Assembly: GCA_902168085.1 (NCBI GenBank) | Contig: CABHOP010000020.1 | Location: 1 to 64,000, forward strand | Origin: an uncultured Bacteroides sp. | GTDB taxonomy: Bacteria; Bacteroidota; Bacteroidia; Chitinophagales; Chitinophagaceae | DNA: 64,000 nt | Reading direction: 5' to 3' | Shown here: piece by piece, positions 41,074 to 49,169 of the stretch | Layout of the letters: each line of letters begins with the position of its first letter | Numbering within the stretch: position 1 is the stretch's first letter | Notes under the pieces: generated by a model | What the model was told of the DNA's origin: nothing | Database searches by the model: none | Seen by the model: only the letters and a program-made list of their open reading frames with translations | Position numbers and translations under genes: made by a program

Positions 41074-42483
41074 ATGGCATATGATGTAATCGTAGTAGGT
41101 AGCGGTCCCGGCGGATATGTGGCTGCAATTCGTGCCGCACAGCTGGGCTACAAAACAGCTATCGTAGAGCGCGAAAGCCTGGGCGGCATCTGTCTCAACT
41201 GGGGTTGTATCCCTACCAAAGCGCTGCTGAAATCGGCACAGGTATTTGAATATGTAAGCCATGCACAAGACTATGGTGTAACGATAGCCGGTGAGGCAAA
41301 GGCAGACTTTGCTGCTATGATAAAACGCAGCCGTGGTGTGGCCGATAAAATGAGTAAGGGTATCCAATTCCTGATGCGCAAAAACAAGATAGATGTGCTG
41401 GCAGGTATGGGTAAACTGAATGGTAAAAAAGAAGTAGAAGTAACAGGTGCAGATGGCAAAACCACTGCGCATGCTGCGAAGCATATTATACTGGCTACAG
41501 GTGCCCGTTCGCGCCAATTGCCAAACCTGCCTATCGATGGCAAAAAAATAATTGGCTACCGCGAGGCTATGAGCCTGCCTACGCAGCCTAAGAGCATGAT
41601 AGTTGTAGGTTCTGGCGCCATAGGTGTTGAGTTTGCTTACTTCTACCACAGCGTAGGTACAAAGGTTACTATCGTAGAGTTCATGCCACGTATCGTTCCG
41701 GTGGAAGATGAGGATATCTCTAAAGAACTGGAAAAATCTTTCAAGAAGAAAGGTATCGAGGTAATGACCAATGCAAGTGTTGAAAAAGTAGAAGGTAAAG
41801 GCAATGGCGTAGTAGCTACGGTTAAAACAGCTACAGGCAATATCTCGCTGGAAGCAGATGTGGTACTAAGCGCTGTAGGTGTTTCTACAAATATTGAAGG
41901 CATCGGTCTTGAAGCACTGAATATCAAAACTGAAAAAGATAAAGTAGCGGTAGATAAATACTACAAAACAAATGTAGAAGGCATCTACGCTATCGGCGAC
42001 ATCGTTCCCGGCCAGGCACTGGCACACGTGGCTATGAAAGAAGCCGTGATATGTGTGGAAGCTTTCGCTAATAAAGATGGCAAATTTGCACACGCTCCGG
42101 AAGCGCTGGATTATGGCAACGTACCGGGCTGTACTTATTGCACACCTGAAATAGCTTCTGTTGGTATGACGGAAAAACAAGCTAAAGAAGCGGGTTACGA
42201 AATAAAAGTGGGTAAGTTCCCATTCTCAGCATCGGGTAAGGCAACAGCTGCTGGTGCAGGTGAAGGTTTTGTAAAAGTGATACTGGATGCGAAATACGGC
42301 GAATGGCTGGGTACGCACATGATAGGTGCCAACGTTACCGAAGTGATAGCTGAAACCGTAACAGCACGCAAACTGGAAACGACCTATCACGAGCAGCTGG
42401 ATACCATCTTCCCGCACCCTACAATGAGCGAGGCCGTGAAAGATGCGATAGAAGTAGCGCTGGGCGAAGCGATACACCTGTAA
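41074..42483 (+). CDS. lpdA: dihydrolipoyl dehydrogenase
   Basis: A 469-residue FAD enzyme that reoxidises dihydrolipoyl groups of 2-oxoacid dehydrogenases and the glycine cleavage system, producing NADH. All parts are present: the FAD motif GSGPGG (9-14), the redox disulfide in GGICLNWGCIPTK (C40, C45), the NAD-binding VGSGAIGVEFAYFYHS, the second FAD motif YAIGDIVPG, and the interface base pair in FPHPTMSEAV (His, Glu) near 446-451. Length is normal. It is a single transcription unit with its own promoter and terminator. lipB is encoded nearby. Confidence 0.97.
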   Translation: MAYDVIVVGSGPGGYVAAIRAAQLGYKTAIVERESLGGICLNWGCIPTKALLKSAQVFEYVSHAQDYGVTIAGEAKADFAAMIKRSRGVADKMSKGIQFLMRKNKIDVLAGMGKLNGKKEVEVTGADGKTTAHAAKHIILATGARSRQLPNLPIDGKKIIGYREAMSLPTQPKSMIVVGSGAIGVEFAYFYHSVGTKVTIVEFMPRIVPVEDEDISKELEKSFKKKGIEVMTNASVEKVEGKGNGVVATVKTATGNISLEADVVLSAVGVSTNIEGIGLEALNIKTEKDKVAVDKYYKTNVEGIYAIGDIVPGQALAHVAMKEAVICVEAFANKDGKFAHAPEALDYGNVPGCTYCTPEIASVGMTEKQAKEAGYEIKVGKFPFSASGKATAAGAGEGFVKVILDAKYGEWLGTHMIGANVTEVIAETVTARKLETTYHEQLDTIFPHPTMSEAVKDAIEVALGEAIHL

Positions 42484-42507
42484 GTATTTTAGTAAGTACG
42501 GATATAG

Positions 42508-42535
42508 ATAAAGGCTACCAAACGGTAGCCTTTAT
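42508..42535 (+). terminator. terminator of lpdA
   Basis: ATAAAGGCTACC (42508-42519) pairs with 42524-42535 across AAAC, followed by TATTTTC, 25 bp past the stop. Confidence 0.85.
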
Positions 42536-42625
42536 TATTTTCCCGTTTTCATAAATCGGTTTTACTGATTTTGAAAATGCATTGTCATACGATTGTATTT
42601 TTTTGTCATCAAATTGTAACCTTAG

Positions 42626-43531
42626 ATGAAAAGAACGGCACTGATACTATCGCTTGCAACAGGCTTTATGGCTAATACTTACGCGCAAGCTCCCGCTGAT
42701 AAAAAAAATGTAGAAAAACTTTGCGGCTGTTTTTCGGTAAACTTCCGCTACGCTGAAACATTCTCGCCTGATGAGAAATATAAATATCACGACCGCGAGG
42801 ATATGAATGCCATAGAGCTGGCATTGCCTATCGAAAACACGGACCGTAAATTGATGATACAGCATCTGCTGGTTATCAATGATACCATGATTATCAAACA
42901 TTGGCGCGAAGAATGGACTTATGAATCTCCGGTACTGTACCAATACGAAGGTGATAAAAAATGGACCCGTAAAACCCTGCCTGCTACCGATGTAAAAGGC
43001 AAATGGACACAAACGGTATGGGAAGTAAACGATGAGCCCCGCTACCAGGGTATTAGCGCATGGATAAACAACGACGGCAAAACATACTGGGAAAGTTCTG
43101 CCGACGCGCCGTTGCCCCGCCGTGAATATACGACCCGCCAGGATTATAACATCCTGCGCCGCCAAAACCGCCTCATTGTTAATAACAAAGGCTATATGCA
43201 CGAGCAGGACAACGAAAAAATAAACCGCACGGCAGGTAACGACCAGCTAATAGCTCAGGAAAAAGGCTATAATAAATACCTGAAGGTGGAAGATAGCGAA
43301 TGTACCGCTGCCAAAGCATGGTGGAAAAAGAATGAACAATTTTGGTCTGTAGTACGCAAGGAATGGGATAAATCAATAGCCAATGCACCAACCATTGCTG
43401 TAAAATCAAAAGTTGACGATAAGATATTACATGTGCACTTCGAATCGCTTTATGCCGATTGGAAAAGCAATAAGGTAAAGAACGATGAACTGCCTGGCAA
43501 GGTAAAAGAAGTGATTACAAAGTTTTTATAA
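42626..43531 (+). CDS. DUF6607 family secreted protein
   Basis: A 301-residue protein of the DUF6607 family, uncharacterised and common in Bacteroidota and some Proteobacteria. A signal peptide ends NTYAQA. The mature chain starts KKNVEKLCGCFSVNFRYAETF, a conserved Cys-Gly-Cys feature, and contains IQHLLVINDTMIIKHWREEW, a WTQTVWEVNDEPRYQG block and ARPLPRREYT-type PLPRREYTTRQDYNILRRQN. The periplasm is the likely location. ATTG (42592-42595) and TAACCTTA (42617-42624) fit the promoter consensus loosely, and the box ends one base before the ATG. A terminator follows. Confidence 0.85.
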   Translation: MKRTALILSLATGFMANTYAQAPADKKNVEKLCGCFSVNFRYAETFSPDEKYKYHDREDMNAIELALPIENTDRKLMIQHLLVINDTMIIKHWREEWTYESPVLYQYEGDKKWTRKTLPATDVKGKWTQTVWEVNDEPRYQGISAWINNDGKTYWESSADAPLPRREYTTRQDYNILRRQNRLIVNNKGYMHEQDNEKINRTAGNDQLIAQEKGYNKYLKVEDSECTAAKAWWKKNEQFWSVVRKEWDKSIANAPTIAVKSKVDDKILHVHFESLYADWKSNKVKNDELPGKVKEVITKFL

Positions 43532-43553
43532 ACCTGCAAACACAAATATGGTA

Positions 43554-43587
43554 AACGGCCGCCTTTCCAGGTGGCTGTTCTTTTTTT
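43554..43587 (+). terminator. terminator of the DUF6607 gene
   Basis: AACGGCCGCCT (43554-43564) pairs with AGGTGGCTGTT (43569-43579), including two G-U pairs, followed by C and seven T residues. Confidence 0.85.
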
Positions 43588-43659
43588 GTACATATAGATA
43601 AAACGCATGCTCAGGAGTAAAATATTATCAGTACTTTACTATAACAAAAATCTACACAC

Positions 43660-44046
43660 ATGGGCATGCACAATAAAATAATGGAGGCACAGAAAACGGC
43701 CACTAATTATCCCGACCTGGTTGCAAAACTCGTTGAGCTGGGTATTTTATCTTATACGGTAGATGCAGCCACCGGCAATGTGCTATACCGCTTATCCGGC
43801 GGGGATTATGTGCTGCACCCCGGCGATAAGGACAGGGATATAGCCCATGCTTTCAACTACGATGATGCCGTAACGGCAGTGAAGAATAACCAGCAAGGTA
43901 AAACCGACTATCACGGCTTTATGGATGAAATAGCCAAAGCCGGTGTGCATATGTACGAGGCTATATTGACGGGTAAGAAAAGGGTCGTTTACATTGGTAA
44001 AAACGGCTGCTACGAGGAAGCAATTCCGGTGCTTCAGGTTAGTTAA
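43660..44046 (+). CDS. DUF1398 (YbcV-like) family protein
   Basis: A 128-residue small soluble protein resembling the DUF1398/YbcV family. Two halves are seen: NYPDLVAKLVELGILSYTVDAATGNVLYRLSGGDY and DYHGFMDEIAKAGVHMYEAILTGKKRVVYIGKNGCYEEAIPV, the latter being the family signature ending in E-x-I-P. The first half looks like a shorter repeat of the second. It has no signal peptide or membrane helix. The function of the family is unknown. It stands alone with about 100 bp to the next small gene. Confidence 0.75.
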   Translation: MGMHNKIMEAQKTATNYPDLVAKLVELGILSYTVDAATGNVLYRLSGGDYVLHPGDKDRDIAHAFNYDDAVTAVKNNQQGKTDYHGFMDEIAKAGVHMYEAILTGKKRVVYIGKNGCYEEAIPVLQVS

Positions 44047-44154
44047 ATAGGATTATTTGTTGTATATTTGATATATTCATTTCTTCTTTTGGCAAGGAGA
44101 AACAGTTTTTTATGTCATCAATAATCCGGAAACAAAAAGAAACAATCCTGCGGA

Positions 44155-44289
44155 ATGAAGTATGCCCTAAAAGCCCTGCTGTTCCTGGCCATAGTATCTA
44201 CTGTAATAACCGGTTGCCATAGCAACAACCAAAAACCGGAAACAAACGGAAACAAAACTCGCAGTTATGGTTCCTTGCTAAGGCAATAA
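44155..44289 (+). CDS. 44-residue putative lipoprotein
   Basis: A short open frame with a convincing lipoprotein signal: MKYALKALLFLAIVSTVITGC, Cys at 21, followed by a 23-residue polar, Asn/Gln/Lys-rich tail ending LLRQ. This leaves a tiny lipid-anchored peptide in the periplasm or outer membrane. The region 44047-44154 upstream holds no other gene. A GGAAACAAA motif repeats in the leader (about 44128) and inside the coding region (about 44248 and 44258). The next gene (dienelactone hydrolase) starts 52 bp downstream on the same strand. I do not recognise a family; a real gene is inferred from the signal alone. Confidence 0.55.
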   Translation: MKYALKALLFLAIVSTVITGCHSNNQKPETNGNKTRSYGSLLRQ

Positions 44290-44341
44290 TGATATGGAAT
44301 GGTTTTTATATAGATAACTATGGAACCATAACATACAGGAT

Positions 44342-45175
44342 ATGAAAAAGATAGTCACTCTTTTATCCATTTGCCTGCTGGCTATTCCGGCAATTGCGCA
44401 AACCTGCTGCACCAGTGGCAATTTTGAATTGCTGGCGCTGAATGCTGACTTCAAAGCATCGCATGCTGACCCATTACCTATGTCATACGCACCGGTAGCC
44501 GGCCGTATGGTAGAGTTTGAAACCCAGGATGCGGGTATGAAAGGAAAGGCATTTTATGTGCCGTCCGATCAGCCGACAACTAAGGTGCTGGTAATATGCC
44601 ACGAATGGTGGGGGCTGAACGATTATATAAAACAAGAAGCGGAACGCTGGCAAAAACAACTGGGCAATGTGGATGTATATGCGGTGGACCTGTATGACGG
44701 AAAGGTAACTGCTACGGCCGATGCCGCCAGCAAACTATCGGGCGCATTAGACAAAAAGCGTGGCGAGACGATTATCAAGGGGCTCATCAGCCTGATAGGC
44801 ATGAATAAACAGATAGCCAGCATGGGGTGGTGCATGGGTGGTAGCTGGGCATTCACAACCGCACTGCTGGCTGGCAACCAGGCCACAGGCTGTGTTATGT
44901 ATTACGGCTTTCCTGAAAAAGACGAAAAGAAAATAAAGACCCTGCAAACCGATGTACTGTATATATGGGCATCAAAAGATAAGTTCATCAGCCGCGAGGT
45001 GGTAGACGAGTTCGGCAAAAAGGTAGTGGCCAGCGGCCATGAGTTTGATATGCATGCTTACGATGCGGTACATGCATTTGCCAACCCCAGCAATCCGAAT
45101 CACGATAGGTTGGCATCTGCACAGGCAGAAGACCTGAGCCTGAAGTTCCTGAAGGCGAAGCTGCAATTGGATTAG
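44342..45175 (+). CDS. secreted dienelactone hydrolase-family protein
   Basis: A 277-residue alpha/beta hydrolase of the DLH family with a signal peptide (MKKIVTLLSICLLAIPAIAQ). The family triad is visible: the Glu-bearing CHEWWGLND, the unusual Cys nucleophile in GWCMGG (C164) and a His in DAVHAFANPS. The N-terminal mature part holds a Cys pair (TCCTSGNFELLAL). DLHs open lactone rings in aromatic degradation; secreted Bacteroidota forms probably act on other esters. No catechol pathway gene is nearby. The sequence is full length. Confidence 0.9.
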   Translation: MKKIVTLLSICLLAIPAIAQTCCTSGNFELLALNADFKASHADPLPMSYAPVAGRMVEFETQDAGMKGKAFYVPSDQPTTKVLVICHEWWGLNDYIKQEAERWQKQLGNVDVYAVDLYDGKVTATADAASKLSGALDKKRGETIIKGLISLIGMNKQIASMGWCMGGSWAFTTALLAGNQATGCVMYYGFPEKDEKKIKTLQTDVLYIWASKDKFISREVVDEFGKKVVASGHEFDMHAYDAVHAFANPSNPNHDRLASAQAEDLSLKFLKAKLQLD

Positions 45176-45268
45176 AGAAGTGCGCAATATGATATGCGAA
45201 GCCACCTATATATCGGGTGGCTTATTTTATTAAGTTTTTCGCCGTTATTTTGCCCCGATTGCAAAAGC

Positions 45269-46336
45269 ATGGCAGATAAACAGATAAGTGCGCTCACATC
45301 CACACGTGGGTTTGCTGCATTGCTGATAGTGATATTTCACTTTGGCCTGGAGCGATTCCCTTTTGTGCATATGCAGCAATTCTTTGCTAAGGGTAATATG
45401 GGCGTTAGCTACTTCTTTGTGCTATCGGGCTTTATCATGTGCCTGGTATATAACAGTAAGCGCGTGCAGTTTGACGACTATATGAAGCGGCGTATAGCCC
45501 GTATAGCCCCCGTATACATCTTTGCCATCATCCTGTCGCAGATACCCACCATATGGCAGCACTACGCCGGCCATGTAGCATTCAAGCAAAACTACTTTAA
45601 AGAGCTATTGCTGAATGGCCTTTTCCTGCAGGCATATATACCGGGCTATGCATTAAGCATCAATAGCCCCGGTTGGTCGTTATCGGTAGAGATGTTCTTT
45701 TATCTGCTGTTCCCGTTGCTGATACTGCTGTATCAAAAAAATCCGAAAGGGTTTGTATGGCTTAGCGCTATAGTATTTATTGTGTCGCAGGCAGCGCACC
45801 TATACCTCATGACGAAAGAGATAGGACAGCCATTTGACATAACAAAGCATGATCTTATTTACTACTTCCCGCTCAACCACCTCAATGAGTTTATGGTGGG
45901 CATAGCAGGTTATTACTTTTACGACCGCTGGAAGCATGCAAAATGGGTACGGCAAATACCATCTATAACGCTGATAGTGCTGATGGTAATACTGGTAATG
46001 GAGCTGCCATATAGTGTACATAACGGGTTGCTGGCGCCGCTATACTTACTATTCATCATAGTAGTAGCCGTGCAGGAGCCCGTTTTCCTGCGGTGGAAGC
46101 CATTGGTATACCTGGGTGAAATAAGCTATGGTGTGTATATGCTGCAGATGCCTATGTATTATTATATGGCCAAGCTTAATTACCATGTTATCAAGCTCAC
46201 CAATATGGATTGGTTTTTCCTCGAGTATGTTATAGGGCTTTTATTGGCAGCTTCCATCAGTTATCATTTCATCGAAAACCCTTTACGGAAGCTCATCAAC
46301 AGGATAGGTGTAAAGAGGGCTGCAAAGAATCTGTAA
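45269..46336 (+). CDS. acyltransferase family 3 membrane protein
   Basis: A 355-residue integral membrane acyltransferase (OafA/YrhL family) that transfers acetyl or other acyl groups to envelope sugars. The start is placed at ATG 45269 (MADKQISALTSTRGFAALLIVIFHF), since the family begins just before LRGxAAxxVxxFH; the ORF itself extends 25 codons further. The catalytic His is in IVIFHFGLERF, and VSYFFVLSGFIMCLVY, MKRRIARIAPVY and SPGWSLSVEMFFYLLFPLL are the conserved blocks. About ten helices are seen. It ends with the family motif YHFIENPLRK. The acceptor is unknown. Confidence 0.9.
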   Translation: MADKQISALTSTRGFAALLIVIFHFGLERFPFVHMQQFFAKGNMGVSYFFVLSGFIMCLVYNSKRVQFDDYMKRRIARIAPVYIFAIILSQIPTIWQHYAGHVAFKQNYFKELLLNGLFLQAYIPGYALSINSPGWSLSVEMFFYLLFPLLILLYQKNPKGFVWLSAIVFIVSQAAHLYLMTKEIGQPFDITKHDLIYYFPLNHLNEFMVGIAGYYFYDRWKHAKWVRQIPSITLIVLMVILVMELPYSVHNGLLAPLYLLFIIVVAVQEPVFLRWKPLVYLGEISYGVYMLQMPMYYYMAKLNYHVIKLTNMDWFFLEYVIGLLLAASISYHFIENPLRKLINRIGVKRAAKNL

Positions 46337-46342
46337 TATTTT

Positions 46343-46375
46343 TTTGTTCGATTTATTAGAAAGTATGTAATATTG
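46343..46375 (+). promoter_or_regulatory. promoter of a short transcription unit
   Basis: TTTG (46343-46346) and TAATATTG (46368-46375) with a 21-bp spacer fit the -33/-7 consensus with one mismatch. The box ends four bases before an ATG at 46380. A terminator lies at 46481-46510, so a transcript of about 130 nt is predicted. Confidence 0.5.
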
Positions 46376-46379
46376 CAGC

Positions 46380-46451
46380 ATGAAAATGATGTGCAACCAT
46401 AAGTATTGCTGGAAACACCTGGGAGAACCGAGGGGTACGTCATTATTATAA
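46380..46451 (+). CDS. possible 23-residue leaderless peptide or sRNA
   Basis: A 24-codon open frame immediately after a promoter-like box, encoding MKMMCNHKYCWKHLGEPRGT and three more residues, with two Cys, two His and one Trp. The unit ends at a rho-independent terminator about 30 bp later. It may be a small protein, a leader peptide attenuating the downstream thioesterase gene (46537), or a non-coding RNA in which the frame is chance. Nothing in the sequence decides between these. Confidence 0.3.
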   Translation: MKMMCNHKYCWKHLGEPRGTSLL

Positions 46452-46480
46452 ACAGTGCAATAACACATTATGAATAATAC

Positions 46481-46510
46481 AGCCCTTCGGTATACCGGAG
46501 GGCTTTTTTT
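46481..46510 (+). terminator. terminator upstream of the thioesterase gene
   Basis: AGCCCTTCGG (46481-46490) pairs with CCGGAGGGCT (46495-46504) with one G-U pair and loop TATA, followed by a T-run. It lies 27 bp before the next start codon. Confidence 0.85.
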
Positions 46511-46536
46511 ATATCGATAGCTAAAACAGTTCAAAA

Positions 46537-46947
46537 ATGAAACTGATAAACAAGAAGATTTGCATGGGCAAAGACATAGGTATACACGGCAATATGTTTG
46601 GCGGTATACTAATGGCATGGATAGACGAGGCAGCAGCGGCTTTCGCTACCGAATATTGCCATACGCCCAATATGGTAACCCTGCGCGTAGGTGAACTGCT
46701 GTTTAAAAAGCCTATAAAGACGGGCAACCACATACGCCTGTATGGCGATGTGGCACACCTGGGAAGCACATCTTTAACCCTGAATATTGAAGTGCGTAAG
46801 TACAACCTGTATAGCAGCGACGAGATAGTGGTGTGTACCACATCCATCACCTTTGTGCGTATAGATGACGATGGTAATCCTACACCTATTGGAGAGTCTA
46901 TCAGGAAGAAGCACACGTCTTTGCAAGCAGCAGCGGTGTTGGGATAG
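46537..46947 (+). CDS. acyl-CoA thioesterase, hotdog fold
   Basis: A 136-residue hotdog acyl-CoA thioesterase of the YciA/BACH group. The active-site region is DIGIHGNMFGGILMAWIDEAAAAFATEY, with Asn in the HGNMFGG loop and Asp in the following helix, then ELLFKKPIKTGNHIRLYGDVAHLGSTSLTLNIEV. It is shorter than the paralogue at 8081 and lacks its N-terminal extension. A terminator lies only 27 bp upstream, so its own promoter must overlap that hairpin, or expression depends on read-through of the small unit at 46343-46510. Confidence 0.9.
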   Translation: MKLINKKICMGKDIGIHGNMFGGILMAWIDEAAAAFATEYCHTPNMVTLRVGELLFKKPIKTGNHIRLYGDVAHLGSTSLTLNIEVRKYNLYSSDEIVVCTTSITFVRIDDDGNPTPIGESIRKKHTSLQAAAVLG

Positions 46948-46956
46948 AAAATATAA

Positions 46957-46982
46957 AGCCGTCATGCACCTGCATGACGGCT
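46957..46982. terminator. bidirectional terminator thioesterase / AIM24
   Basis: A perfect 12-bp stem AGCCGTCATGCA with its complement (46971-46982) and a two-base spacer, between convergent genes; 24 bp from the AIM24 stop. Confidence 0.8.
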
Positions 46983-47005
46983 CTGTAAAAGTTATAGTTG
47001 AAAGA

Positions 47006-47797
47006 CTACCATCCGTCGCCATCCAGCATATTGCCGATGCCGCCCAGTATACTACCTTCTTCCTTGCGTTTGTAGGTGCCGTAAGATAGTATGCGCCCTG
47101 CCAGCCTGCTGATAGGCAGCGTTTGTATCCATACCTTGCCGGGCCCGCGCAATGTAGCAAAGAATACGCCCTCGCCACCAAACAAGGTGTTTTTAATACC
47201 ACCTACAAATTGTATATCATAGTCTACCGTATGGGTAAAGGCTACGATACAGCCTGTATCTATTTTAAGCAGTTCGCCCGGCTGCAGTTCGCGCTGCATC
47301 ACGTGGCCACCGGCGTGTACGAAGGCCATACCATCGCCTTCCAGTTTTTCCATTATAAAGCCCTCGCCGCCAAACAGGCCGGTACCCAGTTTCTTTTGAA
47401 ACTCGATGCCGATAGCTACACCCTTGGCAGCTGCCAGGAAGGCATCCTTCTGGCATATTACCTTGCCACCCAGTTGTTGCAGGTCCAGCGGTATTATTTT
47501 ACCGGGGTAGGGCGATGCAAAGGATACCCTGCGTTTGCCATGCCCTATATTGGTATAGGTGGTCATAAAAAGGCTTTCGCCTACCAGCAGGCGCTTGCCG
47601 GCCGATAACAGTTTGCCCATAATGCCTTTATTGCCTTGCGAACCATCGCCGAAAACGGTTTCCATTTGTATACCATCATCCATCATCATGAAGCTACCGG
47701 CTTCTGCAATAGCGGTTTCCTGAGGGTCCAGTTCTACCTCTACATATTGCATTTCTTCGCCAAAAATGCGGTAGTCAATTTCGTGGTTACTGCGCAT
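47006..47797 (-). CDS. AIM24/TIGR00266 family protein
   Basis: A 263-residue protein of the AIM24 family, a beta-helical fold related to tryptophan-RNA-binding protein-like barrels. Typical features: YVEVELDPQETAIAEAGSFMMMDDGIQMET at the N-terminus, LFMTTYTN, LLKIDTGCIVAFTHTVDYDIQFVGG, and LFGGEGVFFATLRGPGKVWIQTLP near the C-terminus. Bacterial members have no agreed function; the yeast relative acts in mitochondrial inner membrane organisation. The protein is complete and cytoplasmic by sequence. A TACATTTG box lies upstream at 47830-47837. Confidence 0.9.
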   Translation of the reverse strand: MRSNHEIDYRIFGEEMQYVEVELDPQETAIAEAGSFMMMDDGIQMETVFGDGSQGNKGIMGKLLSAGKRLLVGESLFMTTYTNIGHGKRRVSFASPYPGKIIPLDLQQLGGKVICQKDAFLAAAKGVAIGIEFQKKLGTGLFGGEGFIMEKLEGDGMAFVHAGGHVMQRELQPGELLKIDTGCIVAFTHTVDYDIQFVGGIKNTLFGGEGVFFATLRGPGKVWIQTLPISRLAGRILSYGTYKRKEEGSILGGIGNMLDGDGW

Positions 47798-47829
47798 AGT
47801 GTGTTTGTGTTTTAATTTTTTTATGGTGT

Positions 47830-47837
47830 CAAATGTA
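47830..47837 (-). promoter_or_regulatory. -7 box of the AIM24 gene
   Basis: TACATTTG on the minus strand, exact consensus, 32 bases before the ATG at 47797. Confidence 0.5.
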
Positions 47838-47871
47838 TATGGCTTTTACATGTTGCACTCGTTAAAGTCGG

Positions 47872-48921
47872 TTAATGGCAGTTTTTGTCGGTAAGCAGCG
47901 TTTTTAGTCGGTTATTCCATGCTGCCTGTTGCGCAGCGTTGGTGCCATGCCCCGTTTCACTGTCATAAGCGCGCTGCATTTCCGATGTTTGTTTGTCTGT
48001 TTGCCTTAATAATTCATCCAGCTCCGTTCCATAATTATCAAGACTGAAAGGATATTGTTTGATGGTTTCTGCCAGCTCGCAGGCTTTCGTTGCGGTTATA
48101 TCAAAATGCCTTTGCTCATGGTTGAGTGTTTTAGCATTGCGGCCCTGGGCCTTTGCCCACGATTTTGTTCTGTCGAAATAAGCCAGGATATACACCTTCA
48201 ATATCACACCCTTACCTTGGCGCTGATGCGTATAACGCATGCCAATGCCACTATACGTAGCTGCGGCGCCCATACTCAGGTCATCGGCCTTGCCCTCAAA
48301 GTCTGGCAAAGAGAGTGGCCTGTTTGGGTTATAAATGATAAGGTCTTTGTTGTCAGAGTTATTTTCGATGATGACCTCTGTGCTTACTGCGGCACTGGTA
48401 TTGGCATGGTTGGCCGCATACCAGGTATCAAATTCGCGCAGGGCACGCTCCAGGTTTTGCTTGATGAGCTGTGCGATATAAGCACTCGCGTCGAGCCCCG
48501 TTTGCACATAGGCGCTACCGGTATATTCTATCAGTTTCTGGTCGCCATCGTAAAAGGCTACACCAAAGTCAAGATCGGCCTGCTGGCGCATACCGGCATT
48601 CCTTTCAGATATGCGCATCCTGATGATGTGTAGCTCTATATTATCTTTTGCAGGGTCTTGCTGAAGGCTGGCTGCCAGGAAGTGGTTCACTGCTGAGGCA
48701 GCGCCATCCTGCAGGTTCACTTCTGCAGGTTTGTTTGCAAAGCCTGCACGCATGATGCCTATGTTTGCAGTATCATCCCTGTCATCTACCACCTTGTTTA
48801 TAAAATAACTCTCGGGATTGTAGAATCCTTTTTGAGGTTTCAGTTTTATTGTCCTTACATTTTGTGCCCATACCGATAGGGTAGTAAGTAGCAGGCACAT
48901 GGCCATTATAGTTCTTCTCAC
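47872..48921 (-). CDS. secreted DUF922-like putative zinc metalloprotease
   Basis: A 349-residue secreted protein with a signal peptide ending SVWAQ. The C-terminal half (about 195-345) carries NHEQRHFDI, an HExxH-type zinc motif (H268, E269, H272) in the context seen in DUF922 proteins, preceded by LSLPDFEGKADDLSMGAAATYSGIGMRY and followed by a helix with further acidic and His residues. The N-terminal half (GFYNPESYFINKVVDDRDDTANIGIMR) is a separate, unassigned beta domain. Protease activity is predicted from the motif only. The gene stands alone. Confidence 0.75.
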   Translation of the reverse strand: MRRTIMAMCLLLTTLSVWAQNVRTIKLKPQKGFYNPESYFINKVVDDRDDTANIGIMRAGFANKPAEVNLQDGAASAVNHFLAASLQQDPAKDNIELHIIRMRISERNAGMRQQADLDFGVAFYDGDQKLIEYTGSAYVQTGLDASAYIAQLIKQNLERALREFDTWYAANHANTSAAVSTEVIIENNSDNKDLIIYNPNRPLSLPDFEGKADDLSMGAAATYSGIGMRYTHQRQGKGVILKVYILAYFDRTKSWAKAQGRNAKTLNHEQRHFDITATKACELAETIKQYPFSLDNYGTELDELLRQTDKQTSEMQRAYDSETGHGTNAAQQAAWNNRLKTLLTDKNCH

Positions 48922-49169
48922 TGTCTCGCTTCTGTTTTTTATCCTGATAGGTAAATTTACTTATAAGTAGGCATTAGTGGCTTTTCCTATTAGAATGTGT
49001 AGCATCATGGTCATGGTTTTTTTCGGGCATAGTAAAAGGATTTAATGCAAGAAAGTAAACGTGTAAGTAATATACAAGCCTTGAGCATTTGTATGTTTAA
49101 CGTTTTCTAAGGCCTGCTTTATCAAAGTATTAAGAAACAGGCTTATAGCTTCACCGAAAATTTATACTT

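Noticed and set aside
42540..42625. Exact leaderless start for the DUF6607 gene
   Set aside because: The box TAACCTTA departs from consensus at two positions and ends one base before the ATG, so the start site would fall inside the gene; it was left out of the leaderless set.
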